Source: Streptococcus suis (GTDB lineage: Bacteria; Bacillota; Bacilli; Lactobacillales; Streptococcaceae). From it: a DNA stretch of 64,000 bases. Both the position numbers and the translations under genes were made by a program. The DNA lies in NCBI RefSeq assembly GCF_002960445.1, contig NZ_POJD01000294.1, forward strand, positions 38,784-102,783, written 5' to 3'. The notes below the pieces were generated by a model, which worked only from the letters and a program-made list of their open reading frames with translations, was not told where the DNA came from and made no database searches. The stretch's first letter is position 1, and each line of letters begins with the position of its first letter. Positions 8,465 to 18,089 of the stretch are shown one piece after another.

Positions 8465-9865
8465 CTAACGACTAAATCCATTGGCATCACTCAGCGCCTT
8501 AAACCAACGACCCGATTTTTTAATCCTACGCTCCTGAGTCTCCAAATCCAACTCGACCAGCCCATAACGATTTTTGTAGGCATTGAGCCAAGACCAACAA
8601 TCAATAAAGGTCCACAACATATAACCCTTGCAGTTAGCCCCTTCCTCAATAGCTCGATGTAACTCTATCAAGTGATCTTCGATAAATTCAATCCGATAAT
8701 CATCCTGAATGACCTCATCTTGCCGGAATGCCACTTCACCCTCTACTCCCATACCATTTTCAGTGACTAACCACTCAATATTGTTGTATTGGTCCCGAAT
8801 ATTGATTGCGATATCGTAGATTCCTTTTTCATAGATTTCCCAGCCTCGATGCGGATTGATTTTTTTCCCTGGCATATCGTAAGGTGCGAAGAAGTGCTCC
8901 GGAGTCAAAACCTCTCCCTCTTTCCAGACCTTTGTCGGTGCCTGTACACGAAGGGGTTGGTAATAGTTGACACCTAAAAAATCTACCCGATTTTCCCTAA
9001 TAATCGCCAGCTCTTCCTCGCTGGTTTCAGGACTCAATCTGTATTCCTCAATCAAGTCAACCAAGTCCCTCGGATATTCTCCCAATACAGAAGGATCTAA
9101 GAAGCTCTTGGTTTGGAAGAGCTCAGCTATTTTAGCTGCCTTGACATCATCAGGATGCTCACTTCGAGGATAGGCCGGTGTCAGATTCAGGACAATTGCA
9201 ATTTTCTTCTCCGGATTCACTTCATGACAGGCTTTTACTGCCAAGGAACTCGCCAACTGAGTATGGTAGGCAACAGCAACCGCCGCCTTGGCATCTACCT
9301 TACAAGGATAATGATAATCCCCTAGATAACCACACTCAACTGGAACAATCGGCTCATTAAAGGTAATCCAACGATCTACTAGGTCGTCAAACAATTCAAA
9401 ACAAGTACGAGCATAGGCTTCATATGCCCAAACAATATCCTTGTTCTCCCAGCCTCCTTGCCCCTGTAAAGCATAGGGAAGATCAAAATGATAGAGATTA
9501 ACAAACAGCTGAATCCCTTTTTCTTTTACCAAAGAAAATACAGAACGATAAAAAGTCACTGCCTCCTGATTGACCTCACCAATGCCTTTTGGAAATAACC
9601 GTGACCACTGAATCGATGTTCTAAATACTGTGTGTCCAGTTTCAACCAATAACTCGATATCCTTTTTGAAATTCTTATAGAAAGTGGATGTCCTCTCTGG
9701 ACCTACTTTCCCATGGAAACGCTCTGGTTCAATGCTATACCAGTAGTCCCAATTATTCTGTCCTTTTCCATCGCCCAGCTCAGTCCCCTCACTCTGCGGA
9801 CCCGATGTAGAAGTCCCCCACAAAAAACCTTCTGGAAAATGATAAACCACCTTATCCTCTGTCAT
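8465..9865 (-). CDS. GH1 6-phospho-beta-glucosidase
   Basis: This 466-residue glycoside hydrolase family 1 enzyme cleaves 6-phospho-beta-glucosides made by the PTS, releasing glucose-6-phosphate in the cytosol. The acid/base glutamate lies in TFNEPIV (about residue 171) and the nucleophile in VTENGMG (about 369). The N-terminal FLWGTSTSGPQSEG is the usual GH1 start. A weaker TTG start lies two codons upstream; ATG 9865 has AGGA in good position. It overlaps the end of the GH4 gene by 14 bp, showing translational coupling. Having both GH4 and GH1 enzymes suggests more than one beta-glucoside is used. Confidence 0.93.
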   Translation of the reverse strand: MTEDKVVYHFPEGFLWGTSTSGPQSEGTELGDGKGQNNWDYWYSIEPERFHGKVGPERTSTFYKNFKKDIELLVETGHTVFRTSIQWSRLFPKGIGEVNQEAVTFYRSVFSLVKEKGIQLFVNLYHFDLPYALQGQGGWENKDIVWAYEAYARTCFELFDDLVDRWITFNEPIVPVECGYLGDYHYPCKVDAKAAVAVAYHTQLASSLAVKACHEVNPEKKIAIVLNLTPAYPRSEHPDDVKAAKIAELFQTKSFLDPSVLGEYPRDLVDLIEEYRLSPETSEEELAIIRENRVDFLGVNYYQPLRVQAPTKVWKEGEVLTPEHFFAPYDMPGKKINPHRGWEIYEKGIYDIAINIRDQYNNIEWLVTENGMGVEGEVAFRQDEVIQDDYRIEFIEDHLIELHRAIEEGANCKGYMLWTFIDCWSWLNAYKNRYGLVELDLETQERRIKKSGRWFKALSDANGFSR

Positions 9866-11237
9866 AGCCAATTCCTTTCTTCTTTATCTGATCGATGACA
9901 CTCTTAAATTGTGGCAAGTACGCCTCATGTGCCACTAGTAATTCTTGTAAGATACGCTCTGCCAATTCTCCATTCGGAATCAAAGGATTGAGAGCAAAAG
10001 CCTGTAAAGCCAAAGCATAGTCTCCTGTCATTGCAGCTCCAACAGTCGCCAACTCCATTTGCTTCATTTGCTGCAAGTATCCCCTGACCACCATCGGTGT
10101 TTTGGGACATACCAAAGGAAGCGCACCCTGGGCAGTAATGACAGACGAGACTTCGACTACGCAGTCCTCTGGTAAATACGGAATCACTCCCCTATTCACC
10201 GTCGAAACCGTCATAATTTCCTTGCTGTCGTTGTATATAGCACAAATGAGTTGACAGGCAACATCGCTGTAATAAGCACCACCACGTTGCTCCAGTTGCT
10301 TAGGCTTATGGTCCAAATTTGAATCCCTGTAGAGCTCAAACAACTCTTCTTCGACCTCTTGAACAACCTGAGCCCGCACCTTCCCTTGACGATACTGGTC
10401 TAAGGCATCTGCCAACATCTCTTTTTCTAAAAAGTAGTAACGGTGGTAATCACAGGGCAACAAACCAATCGACTGCAAGAAGGGCAATGAAAAATCTAAA
10501 TTAGTAATATTTTTTACAACCTCCCGATTCTCTCCTGATTCACCATACAAGGCTTCCATGACTTCACCAGTACGATTCTGGCCAGTCTGATCCCAAACTT
10601 CATGAAAATGGAAATGGTTTAATCCAACATGATTGGTTTGAATGGACGCCTCAGGAAGATTCAAAAGCTGAGCTGCCGTTTTTTTCTGACCAATCGGAAT
10701 ATTACATAAGCCAATCACCCTGTTCCACTGCAGTTCATTGATAATTGCTTCTGTCACCATACCCGCAGGATTGGTAAAATTGATTAACCAAGCATCTGGA
10801 CATAGCTCTTTCATATCTGCAACAATACCCTTGTAGGCCTCTATAGTCCTAAAAGCTTTAAAGATTCCTCCAGCCCCATTGGTCTCTTGCCCCAGCATCC
10901 CATAACTCAAGGGAATGGTCTCATCTAAGTATCTTGCAGGTAGTTGGCCAACTCGGAACTGAGATGTCACAAAGTCTGCTCTCTTCAAAGCAGCCCTTCG
11001 ATCCAGTGTCTCCTCTATTTTCCAGTCTAATCCAGCCTTTCTGACCATTCGACGTGCCAAATCAACAACTATCTTCTGCTTCTCAGCCCCGGCTTCAACA
11101 TCTACAAACCACCATTCCCGAATGGGTAGTTGCTGATGCCGCAAAATCATCCCTTCAACTAGCTCAGGAGTATAGCTCGAGCCGCCACCGAGTGTGACTA
11201 ATTTGATTGATTTCACGACCTGTTCTCCCTTCTTCAT
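9852..11237 (-). CDS. GH4 NAD-dependent 6-phospho-beta-glucosidase
   Basis: A family 4 glycoside hydrolase of 461 residues, which uses NAD and a divalent metal for redox-assisted cleavage of phosphorylated glycosides. The NAD loop VTLGGGSSYTPELVEG is near the N terminus, and the metal ligands lie in GLCNIPIG and GLNHFHF. It is the first gene of the operon. Two starts are possible: ATG 11237, or GTG 11216 seven codons later, which has GGGAG about nine bases upstream and fits the usual family N terminus better. LicH and CelF are known relatives; beta specificity is inferred from the GH1 neighbour. Confidence 0.9.
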   Translation of the reverse strand: MKKGEQVVKSIKLVTLGGGSSYTPELVEGMILRHQQLPIREWWFVDVEAGAEKQKIVVDLARRMVRKAGLDWKIEETLDRRAALKRADFVTSQFRVGQLPARYLDETIPLSYGMLGQETNGAGGIFKAFRTIEAYKGIVADMKELCPDAWLINFTNPAGMVTEAIINELQWNRVIGLCNIPIGQKKTAAQLLNLPEASIQTNHVGLNHFHFHEVWDQTGQNRTGEVMEALYGESGENREVVKNITNLDFSLPFLQSIGLLPCDYHRYYFLEKEMLADALDQYRQGKVRAQVVQEVEEELFELYRDSNLDHKPKQLEQRGGAYYSDVACQLICAIYNDSKEIMTVSTVNRGVIPYLPEDCVVEVSSVITAQGALPLVCPKTPMVVRGYLQQMKQMELATVGAAMTGDYALALQAFALNPLIPNGELAERILQELLVAHEAYLPQFKSVIDQIKKKGIGYDRG

Positions 11238-11249
11238 TCATATATTCTT

Positions 11250-11278
11250 ATTATATTCCTGTTTCTACCTTTTGTAAA
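11250..11278 (-). promoter_or_regulatory. Promoter of the beta-glucoside operon
   Basis: On the minus strand TTTACA (11273-11278) and a perfect TATAAT (11250-11255) are 17 bp apart, ending 12 bp before ATG 11237 and 33 bp before GTG 11216. The short leader with the ATG favours the GTG start. Confidence 0.85.
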
Positions 11279-11286
11279 CGCGTACA
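11273..11286. promoter_or_regulatory. cre site (CcpA binding)
   Basis: TGTAAACGCGTACA matches the cre consensus TGWAANCGNTNWCA at 13 of 14 positions and overlaps the -35 box. By established CcpA behaviour this position would repress the beta-glucoside operon when glucose is present. Confidence 0.75.
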
Positions 11287-11335
11287 CTTCCTATCTTTTT
11301 CCGTAATATAAAGGAAATTCCCTTCAAGACAAGCA

Positions 11336-11364
11336 AAAACGACCTCCAACACGGAAGTCGTTTT
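11336..11364 (-). terminator. Terminator downstream of leuS, copy of the one at 2474
   Basis: The same AAAACGACCTCC / GGAAGTCGTTTT stem as at 2474-2502, with the same bases continuing to TTCTTGTAAT. Read on the minus strand it ends the leuS transcript after the two leuS tail copies. Confidence 0.8.
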
Positions 11365-11378
11365 CTTGTAATTTTCAT

Positions 11379-11529
11379 TTATTTCACAACAATATTAACT
11401 AGTTTAGTTGGCTCCAACAGTTCAGTGAACTGTTGGAGGTTGGAAATAGACAAACAAACGAGGCAATCGTTATTTGGTAACGATATTGACAAGTTTGATT
11501 GGCTGCAACAGTCTGAGAATAGACTGTTG
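11379..11529 (-). repeat. Two ghost copies of the leuS 3' end with hairpins
   Basis: Minus-strand 11470-11505 reads QPIKLVNIVTK-stop and 11379-11414 reads [15 protein letters not shown]; the real leuS ends [14 protein letters not shown] at 11557. The three stop codons are 87 and 91 bp apart. Between them lie hairpins of one type, perfect at 11412-11438 (CTCCAACAGTTCA, loop G) and CAACAGTCT...AGACTGTTG at 11506-11529. The copies are not preceded by the rest of leuS, so this is a tandem array of gene-tail plus hairpin units. Confidence 0.85.
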
Positions 11530-11556
11530 AAGGTAGGAAATGAGCAAATAAATTGG

Positions 11557-14058
11557 TTACTTCACAACAATATTAACTAGTTTGTTCGGAACACTAATCA
11601 CCTTCACCACTGTTTGCCCAGCGATTTCAGCTTGGACTTTTTCGTCTGCAAGGGCAACTTTTTCAAGTTCAGCTGGTGCTAAGTCTTTGGCTACGGTCAA
11701 GCGAGCTTTTACCTTGCCTTTGATTTGGACAACGATTTCCACTTCGCTTTCTACTAGCTTGCTTTCGTCATAGACTGGCCATGCGACATAGCTGATTGAC
11801 TGGCCTGTTGCTTCCAGACCTTGCCAGAGTTCTTCTGCCAAGTGTGGTGCAAATGGGGCAATCAATTGGACAAAGCCTTTGGCGTATTCGACGTAGAGTT
11901 TGTCTTCCTTGTTGGCTGCGTTGACAAAAATCATGAGCTGGGCGATAGCCGTGTTGAATTTCAGGTCTTCGATATGCTCTGTCACCGTCTTCACAGTTTC
12001 ATTGTAAACCTTATCAAGCGCTCCGCTATTGTCCACCACAAGCTCCTTGGTAGTCAAGAGGCGATAAACACGGTCCAGGAACTTACGGCTGCCTTCAAGG
12101 CCTTCTTCTGACCAAGCAATAGAGGCATCAAGTGGGCCCATGAACATCTCGTAAACACGGAGGGTATCCGCACCAAACTGCTCGACTACATCGTCTGGGT
12201 TGACCACGTTTTTAAGGGACTTAGACATCTTAGCAGGTGCCTGCTCCAACTCTTCACCAGTTTCGATGTTGAAGAAAGAACCATCACGTTTTTCAACTTT
12301 ATCTGTCGCTACAAGGGCACCACGGCTGTCGCGGTAGCTAGTTCCCAAAATCATCCCTTGGTTAAAGAGTTTTTGGAATGGCTCTTTAGTCGGCACAACA
12401 CCGAGGTCGTAGAGGAACTTGTGCCAGAAGCGTGCGTAGAGCAGGTGAAGGACTGCGTGCTCGGCACCACCGATGTAGATGTCCACCGGCAACCAAGCTT
12501 TGAGAAGCTCCTCATCTGCCAATTTCTCGTCATTGTGCGGGTCGATATAGCGGAGGTAGTACCAGCTAGAGCCCGCCCATTGTGGCATAGTGTTGGTCTC
12601 ACGGCGACCTTTAACACCGTCTTCACGTACCACTTCCAACCAGTCTGTCAAGTTAGCAAGCGGTGATTCACCTGTACCTGAAGGCTTGATGTCTGAGGTT
12701 TTTGGCAATACCAGAGGTAACTCATTTTCTGGTACTGCTGTGGAAGTTCCATCTTCCCAGTGGATGATTGGAATTGGCTCACCCCAGTAACGCTGGCGGC
12801 TGAAGAGCCAGTCGCGGAGGCGGTAAGAAATTTTCTCCTGACCGACACCATTTTCTTCCAACCAAGCCACCATTTTGGCAATGGCTTCTTCCTTGTTAAG
12901 ACCATCTAGGAAGTCTGAATTGATGTGGGCACCGTCCTCTGTATAAGGAGCTTCTTCTACATTGCCACCTTCCAGAACTGGAATGATGTCCAAGCCAAAC
13001 TGTTTGGCAAATTCCCAGTCACGCTCATCGTGGGCAGGAACGGCCATGATAGCACCTGTTCCGTAGCTTGCCAGCACATAGTCCGCAATCCAGATTGGAA
13101 TTTCTTTGCCATTGACAGGGTTGATAGCATAGGCACCTGTCCAGACACCTGTCTTGTCTTTAGCTAGGTCTGTACGGGCCAAATCTGATTTGAGAGAGGC
13201 TTGGCGTTTGTACTCTGTCACGGCCTCTGCCTGCTCTGGTGAGGTAATGCTATCCACCAAGTCATGCTCAGGGGCAAGAACTGCATAGGTGGCACCGAAA
13301 AGGGTGTCAGGACGGGTAGTAAAGACTGTGAAGTCCTTGTCTGTGTCCTTGATTTTGAAGGTCACATTGGCACCCGTTGACTTGCCGATCCAGTTGCGTT
13401 GCATGTCCTTGATAGACTCTGGCCAATCAACTTCCTCTAGGTCATTAAGCAAACGCTCCGCATAGGCTGTGATTTTCAACATCCATTGGCGCATTGGCTT
13501 GCGGACAACTGGGTAGCCACCACGTTCAGACGTTCCGTCAGGAAGGACCTCTTCGTTGGCGATAGCTGTTCCCAATTCTTCTACCCAGTTTACAGGCACT
13601 TCTGCCTCATAGGCTAGGCCTTTTTCATACAACTTAGTGAAAATCCACTGAGTCCACTTGTAGTAGTTAGGGTCTGTCGTATTGACCTCACGATCCCAGT
13701 CGTAAGAAAAGCCAAGGGCATTAATCTGCCGTTTGAAGTTGGCAATGTTTTCTGCTGTAAAGTCAGCTGGGTCATTGCCCGTATCCATAGCGTATTGTTC
13801 CGCTGGCAAACCGAAGGCATCCCAACCCATTGGGTGAAGAACGTTGTAGCCTTGGGCACGCTTGTAACGGCTGAGAATGTCCGTCGCAGTATAACCCTCT
13901 GGGTGACCAACGTGCAAGCCCGCACCAGACGGATAAGGGAACATGTCTAGGGCATAAAAGTTTGGCTTAGCCGCATCTGTTCCCGTCTTAAAAGTATGAT
14001 TTTTTGCCCAAAATTCCTGCCATTTGGGCTCGATTTCCTTGTGATTGTAGAAGCTCAT
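11557..14058 (-). CDS. leuS: Leucyl-tRNA synthetase
   Basis: A full-length bacterial-type LeuRS (833 residues) that charges tRNA-Leu. The class I HIGH motif is present as HVGH ([16 protein letters not shown], near residue 48), the KMSKS loop is intact ([11 protein letters not shown]), and the CP1 editing domain lies between them ([12 protein letters not shown] and AVPAHDERD). The anticodon-binding and C-terminal domains follow. The gene is monocistronic, with its downstream region occupied by two degenerate copies of its own last eleven codons. No T-box leader is visible upstream. Confidence 0.98.
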   Translation of the reverse strand: MSFYNHKEIEPKWQEFWAKNHTFKTGTDAAKPNFYALDMFPYPSGAGLHVGHPEGYTATDILSRYKRAQGYNVLHPMGWDAFGLPAEQYAMDTGNDPADFTAENIANFKRQINALGFSYDWDREVNTTDPNYYKWTQWIFTKLYEKGLAYEAEVPVNWVEELGTAIANEEVLPDGTSERGGYPVVRKPMRQWMLKITAYAERLLNDLEEVDWPESIKDMQRNWIGKSTGANVTFKIKDTDKDFTVFTTRPDTLFGATYAVLAPEHDLVDSITSPEQAEAVTEYKRQASLKSDLARTDLAKDKTGVWTGAYAINPVNGKEIPIWIADYVLASYGTGAIMAVPAHDERDWEFAKQFGLDIIPVLEGGNVEEAPYTEDGAHINSDFLDGLNKEEAIAKMVAWLEENGVGQEKISYRLRDWLFSRQRYWGEPIPIIHWEDGTSTAVPENELPLVLPKTSDIKPSGTGESPLANLTDWLEVVREDGVKGRRETNTMPQWAGSSWYYLRYIDPHNDEKLADEELLKAWLPVDIYIGGAEHAVLHLLYARFWHKFLYDLGVVPTKEPFQKLFNQGMILGTSYRDSRGALVATDKVEKRDGSFFNIETGEELEQAPAKMSKSLKNVVNPDDVVEQFGADTLRVYEMFMGPLDASIAWSEEGLEGSRKFLDRVYRLLTTKELVVDNSGALDKVYNETVKTVTEHIEDLKFNTAIAQLMIFVNAANKEDKLYVEYAKGFVQLIAPFAPHLAEELWQGLEATGQSISYVAWPVYDESKLVESEVEIVVQIKGKVKARLTVAKDLAPAELEKVALADEKVQAEIAGQTVVKVISVPNKLVNIVVK

Positions 14059-14118
14059 GTCATTTCTCCAATAAAATTGATTATTTTCTTATTATATCAC
14101 GAAATCAGGAAAGAAAAA

Positions 14119-14139
14119 AGCAGGATTGTAAACCCTGCT
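14119..14139 (-). terminator. Terminator of the glycerophosphodiesterase gene
   Basis: On the minus strand AGCAGG and CCTGCT form a stem followed by T6, 30 bp after the stop codon at 14169. Confidence 0.75.
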
Positions 14140-14168
14140 AAAAATAGCTTTTTCATGTTTATTGAGTA

Positions 14169-16010
14169 TTATTCCCCCAGAACCGAATCAACAATGATTT
14201 CAAAATCTGTCCGTTCATCACGCGCCTTGATGCCAGCCTTGACATTCAAAACGTAATCGGTGATAATACCGTCAACTTCCGAATTGACAAAGCGCTGGAT
14301 GGATTCTTCCGTATTGACTGTCCAAACAATGACTTTCTTGCCTTGGGCTTTCAGGTCGGCAACCTTTTCTGGACTAGCCTCTGCCTCTTCCATAATCAGA
14401 TAATCGCCCTGCAGGTCTTCTGTCTGACCAATAGAGAAGTAATAGAGATAACCAGACACCATCTCAGGATAGGTTGCTTCGATGTAGGTAATCAGCTTGT
14501 AGTCCAAAGACAGCAGAGCTACTTCCTCCTCAACACCATAGGCCTTGACCATGGCAACAATGTCATCCACCATTTGCTTGTCGGCTGTTTTGCCCTTCAG
14601 CTCGATAAAGAGGCCAATCTTGCCCTTGCTGGCTTCAATCACCTCCTCAATCGTAGGAACTGGCTGGGCTGGACGGCTACTGTCAAAAGCATCCGCAACC
14701 TGCAAGTCCTGAATTTCAGCCAGAGTCATCTCACTGGAACTGCGGCTGTCCCCAGCAACACGCTTGAAATCACCGTCATGGTTGAGGACATAGTGACCGT
14801 CTTTGGTCCGTTGAATATCAATCTCAGACCAGGCCACCCCTTCCTCCGCAGCTGCTAAAATACCTGCAATCGTATTTTCAGCACCCAGGTCACCTCCACC
14901 ACGGTGGGCGACTAAGGCAATCTCACGATTTACACGGAAAATCGTGTCAAAATGCTGCACCAACAAGTAAGCAAAGACAAAATTTCCTGCCAAGATGAGC
15001 AGAATCAAGCTGGTCACCAAAAACTTGGTACGCAGGCGAATGGTCGGCAAGATGTCCTCCCGCCACTTACTGGCCTTGGTCGAAAGTGTGACCGCTGCAG
15101 TACGACCCTCAGCCTCTTCGTAGTCATAAAAGGCTTCTGTCACTCGATAAATCATCATCGGCGGAAAGAGGAAGGTTAGAAAGCTGACAATATCCACGAC
15201 TACAAGGAGGATAAACAAGAGATACAAACGACTTTGATTTGTCTGCTCTGCCTGACTGACCAAAACAAAGACAAGCAGGGCTATCAAGGCAACAAGGAGA
15301 GGGACAAAGTAGACAAGGCCATTTTTCACAAAAATCCCGACAAGTCGCTTGATGAGCGCTCGACCGTATTTCTTTGTCAGGTCAAGGGAGGAGCGAATAG
15401 CTGAAGCAATCGTTTTCCCGCCAATGAGAACATAGTGGAAGGTGAATATCAACCGATAGCTCAGATAAGTCAAAACCAAGAGTACACCTGCATAAAGTGA
15501 CAGATAAAGAGGATTGGCATAAATCACCGAAGTGATAAAGTTGGGAATCTGGAACTGCCGCATAGGGCCAATGGTAACACCCAAGCCCAAAAGCGGGAAG
15601 ATCAAGGATACATAGACCATGAGCAAAAGTCCAGCTGGACTAAAGAGGGACTTGAGGGAGGTCAAGCTCAGCCAGAGCATGTGCCGGGCGGTCATTTCAA
15701 TCTTTTCTTCCTTTATAAGAGCACTGGTCAAGATAAAGGTGTTGACATCTAAACCAATCAAAATCACCATCATGACCAAGGTCGCCAAAAGAAAACCAAT
15801 CCCTTGGAAACTCAAGAGAAAGGACACATAGTCCCCACTGGAAATCCCTGTCCGCCCAGATAAAGCTAAAAAAGTATCAATGGCAAAGGAATACAAGGGA
15901 TAAATAAACAGAGCCAACAGCCCCTTACTAAGCAATTGGTATTTGGTGAAAAGCCAGACGATCCGACCACGAAAAGCCCAGCTGGTTGAAACTTTCTTTC
16001 CTGTTTTCAT
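14169..16010 (-). CDS. Membrane-anchored glycerophosphodiester phosphodiesterase
   Basis: This 613-residue protein has two parts. Residues 1 to about 350 are a membrane domain with several hydrophobic helices, the GDPD membrane-associated region of Firmicutes. The C-terminal GDPD domain (about 360-600) carries VAHRGGGDLGAENT with the catalytic His-Arg, EIDIQRTKDGHYVLNHD with metal ligands, and IGLFIELKGK. It hydrolyses glycerophosphodiesters from phospholipid or teichoic-acid turnover to glycerol-3-phosphate and an alcohol, probably at the outer face. ATG 16010 has a very strong GGAGGAG; the longer in-frame start has none. It is transcribed alone. Confidence 0.9.
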   Translation of the reverse strand: MKTGKKVSTSWAFRGRIVWLFTKYQLLSKGLLALFIYPLYSFAIDTFLALSGRTGISSGDYVSFLLSFQGIGFLLATLVMMVILIGLDVNTFILTSALIKEEKIEMTARHMLWLSLTSLKSLFSPAGLLLMVYVSLIFPLLGLGVTIGPMRQFQIPNFITSVIYANPLYLSLYAGVLLVLTYLSYRLIFTFHYVLIGGKTIASAIRSSLDLTKKYGRALIKRLVGIFVKNGLVYFVPLLVALIALLVFVLVSQAEQTNQSRLYLLFILLVVVDIVSFLTFLFPPMMIYRVTEAFYDYEEAEGRTAAVTLSTKASKWREDILPTIRLRTKFLVTSLILLILAGNFVFAYLLVQHFDTIFRVNREIALVAHRGGGDLGAENTIAGILAAAEEGVAWSEIDIQRTKDGHYVLNHDGDFKRVAGDSRSSSEMTLAEIQDLQVADAFDSSRPAQPVPTIEEVIEASKGKIGLFIELKGKTADKQMVDDIVAMVKAYGVEEEVALLSLDYKLITYIEATYPEMVSGYLYYFSIGQTEDLQGDYLIMEEAEASPEKVADLKAQGKKVIVWTVNTEESIQRFVNSEVDGIITDYVLNVKAGIKARDERTDFEIIVDSVLGE

Positions 16011-16099
16011 ATCTCCTCCGAAAAGTTTTTTTGTTATTGTACCATAATTTATATTCTGTAACAATGCCGACTAGAGAGTGCTATTTCCCACAAGAAAAA

Positions 16100-16119
16100 A
16101 GGCTGGGAAAGCCCAACCT
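16100..16119 (-). terminator. Terminator of pepO
   Basis: On the minus strand AGGTTGGG and CCCAGCCT pair and are followed by T6, ten bases after the pepO stop. Confidence 0.85.
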
Positions 16120-16128
16120 TTGTCTGTT

Positions 16129-18021
16129 TTACCAAATAATCACACGGTCTTCTTTGGCACGCCACATGCCGTCGCCTTCTTGAACGCCAAATGTTTCATG
16201 GAATTCATCGAAGTTTGGCAACTGGATGTTGGTGCGTAGGTGACCTGGTGCATGGACATCGACACTTGCCAACATCTGCATGAACTCAGGACGGGCCTTC
16301 ATTCGCCAGATACGAGCAAAGTTGGTGAAGAACTCTTCTGCGGAGAAGTCGTCCTCCGACTTAGCTGCCTCAAGAGCTGCTGCAATCCCACCAAGGTCGG
16401 CAATGTTTTCTGACACAGTCAACTTACCATTGATTTTGGCACCGTAAGAATCCTGACCCTCAAACTGGTCAATGACCTGCTGAGTACGGGCTTCAAAGGC
16501 AGCATAGTCTTCCTCTGTCCACCAGTTCTTAAGACTACCGTGCTCATCAAAGGAAGCACCGTTGGAGTCAAAGGCATGGGAAATCTCGTGGGCAATAACC
16601 GCACCGATACCGCCGTAGTTAGCTGATGAAGACTGCTCCAGCGAGTAGAAAGGCGCCTGCAAAATGGCTGCTGGAAAGACAATCAAGTTCTTCTGTGGGT
16701 TGTAGTAGGCATTGACCATGTGAGCTGGCATGCCCCATTCCTTCATGTCCACAGGCTTGTTCCACTTGCTCCAACCATGAGCAATGTCAATCTTGTTTAG
16801 TTCGATGGCATTTTCCACCAAGGACTTGCTTGGGTCAACAATCTTCTTATAATAACGCTCTGGCAAGGCTTCTGGGTAGCCGATGTAAGGCTTGATAACA
16901 TTGAGTTTGACAATGGCCTTGTCACGCGTTTCCTGAGCCAACCAGTCTGCCGTTTCCAAACGAGACTTGTAGACCTCAATCATCTTAGCGACTTTTGCTT
17001 CCACATCGGCCTTGGCTTCTGGTGAGAATTTTTCTCCAGCATACCAAAGACCGAGGGCTTGGTTAAAGTAACCTTGTGCCAGATTGTAGGCTGCTTTTTC
17101 TTGGTTTTGAGCCTGTGGTGTACCAGAAAGGGCACGGCTGTAGGCTCCTGCTAGAATACGGATTTCATCCGACAGGAAGGCTGTATAAGCTCCTGCCGCT
17201 TTCAAAATCAAGGTCGCCTTCAAAAGCTCCCAATTATCCGCACTGTAAATTTCCTTAGCAGCCTGCCAGAAACGTTCCTCAGGCACGATAATCTTGTCTG
17301 GCGTTTGACCTAAAATCGCTGTGAAGAAATCATCCAAAGGCAACTCTGGTACCAAAGCAGTAAAATCTGCCCACTCATACGGATGATAGAGTTTGGCATA
17401 TTCAGACCCCTCTTCATTTGACAAGACATACTTGGCAATCGTGGCATCTAGTTCCAAACGCTTGTCCAATAGGTCCTTGATTTCCTCATCGCTAAAACCA
17501 AACTTTGGCAGGAGGGCTTCCTGGCTCTCTCTCCACGTTTTGAGCAACTCTGCTCCTTTTTCATGACCTTCCTCATAGTAGGTCGTATCTGGCAGGATAA
17601 TACCTAGAGAATCTGCCCAGAGAACATTGGTGGTCGCATCCATAAAGTCAGGTGCCACGCCGAAAGGCATGAGGTTTGGCTTGCCAGCTAACTCGAATTC
17701 TGCCAACTTGCTGGTGAATTCTTCGAATGAGTTGAGTGCCTTGTACTCTGCAATCAAGTCCTGGGCAGGCTCTGCTCCCAAACGGTCACGGGTTTCATAG
17801 TCAGCCACTTGCTTGTGGAAGGCTACAAAGTTTTGCAAAACGCTATCTTCTGGGACATTTTCCCCAGCCAACCATGCGTTTGTCGTGTCAATCATAAGTT
17901 TTTCAATCTCATCCGCCAGGTCTGAAAAACCTCCAGTTCTTGGCTTATCATCTGGAATGACAGCTGTTTTTGCCCATTCCCCATTGACGTATTCGTAAAA
18001 ATCATCTTGTAAACGTGTCAT
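16129..18021 (-). CDS. pepO: M13-family metalloendopeptidase PepO
   Basis: A 630-residue neprilysin-family zinc endopeptidase. The zinc helix HEISHAFD (near residue 480) and the downstream ligand motif ENIADLGG (near 535) are intact, as are NAYYNP and the C-terminal CxxW-like end in modified form (EDRVIIW). No signal peptide is visible, as usual for streptococcal PepO, which degrades peptides and in several species also appears at the cell surface and binds host proteins. ATG 18021 has AGGAGA upstream; an in-frame start 20 codons earlier lacks one. It follows troD by 68 bp but has its own terminator. Confidence 0.95.
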   Translation of the reverse strand: MTRLQDDFYEYVNGEWAKTAVIPDDKPRTGGFSDLADEIEKLMIDTTNAWLAGENVPEDSVLQNFVAFHKQVADYETRDRLGAEPAQDLIAEYKALNSFEEFTSKLAEFELAGKPNLMPFGVAPDFMDATTNVLWADSLGIILPDTTYYEEGHEKGAELLKTWRESQEALLPKFGFSDEEIKDLLDKRLELDATIAKYVLSNEEGSEYAKLYHPYEWADFTALVPELPLDDFFTAILGQTPDKIIVPEERFWQAAKEIYSADNWELLKATLILKAAGAYTAFLSDEIRILAGAYSRALSGTPQAQNQEKAAYNLAQGYFNQALGLWYAGEKFSPEAKADVEAKVAKMIEVYKSRLETADWLAQETRDKAIVKLNVIKPYIGYPEALPERYYKKIVDPSKSLVENAIELNKIDIAHGWSKWNKPVDMKEWGMPAHMVNAYYNPQKNLIVFPAAILQAPFYSLEQSSSANYGGIGAVIAHEISHAFDSNGASFDEHGSLKNWWTEEDYAAFEARTQQVIDQFEGQDSYGAKINGKLTVSENIADLGGIAAALEAAKSEDDFSAEEFFTNFARIWRMKARPEFMQMLASVDVHAPGHLRTNIQLPNFDEFHETFGVQEGDGMWRAKEDRVIIW

Positions 18022-18089
18022 TGATTTTCTCCTATCCTCTTTTTTATTTACTATAGTAACAAAAAAGTCTGACAATTTCATTTGCCAAA

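Noticed and set aside
14059..14168. T-box leader for leuS
   Set aside because: The region upstream of the leuS start is too short before the neighbouring terminator and lacks the T-box sequence; the same is true for argS.
14343..14858. 171-codon plus-strand frame opposite the GDPD domain
   Set aside because: Overlaps catalytic codons of a clear gene and lacks a ribosome site.
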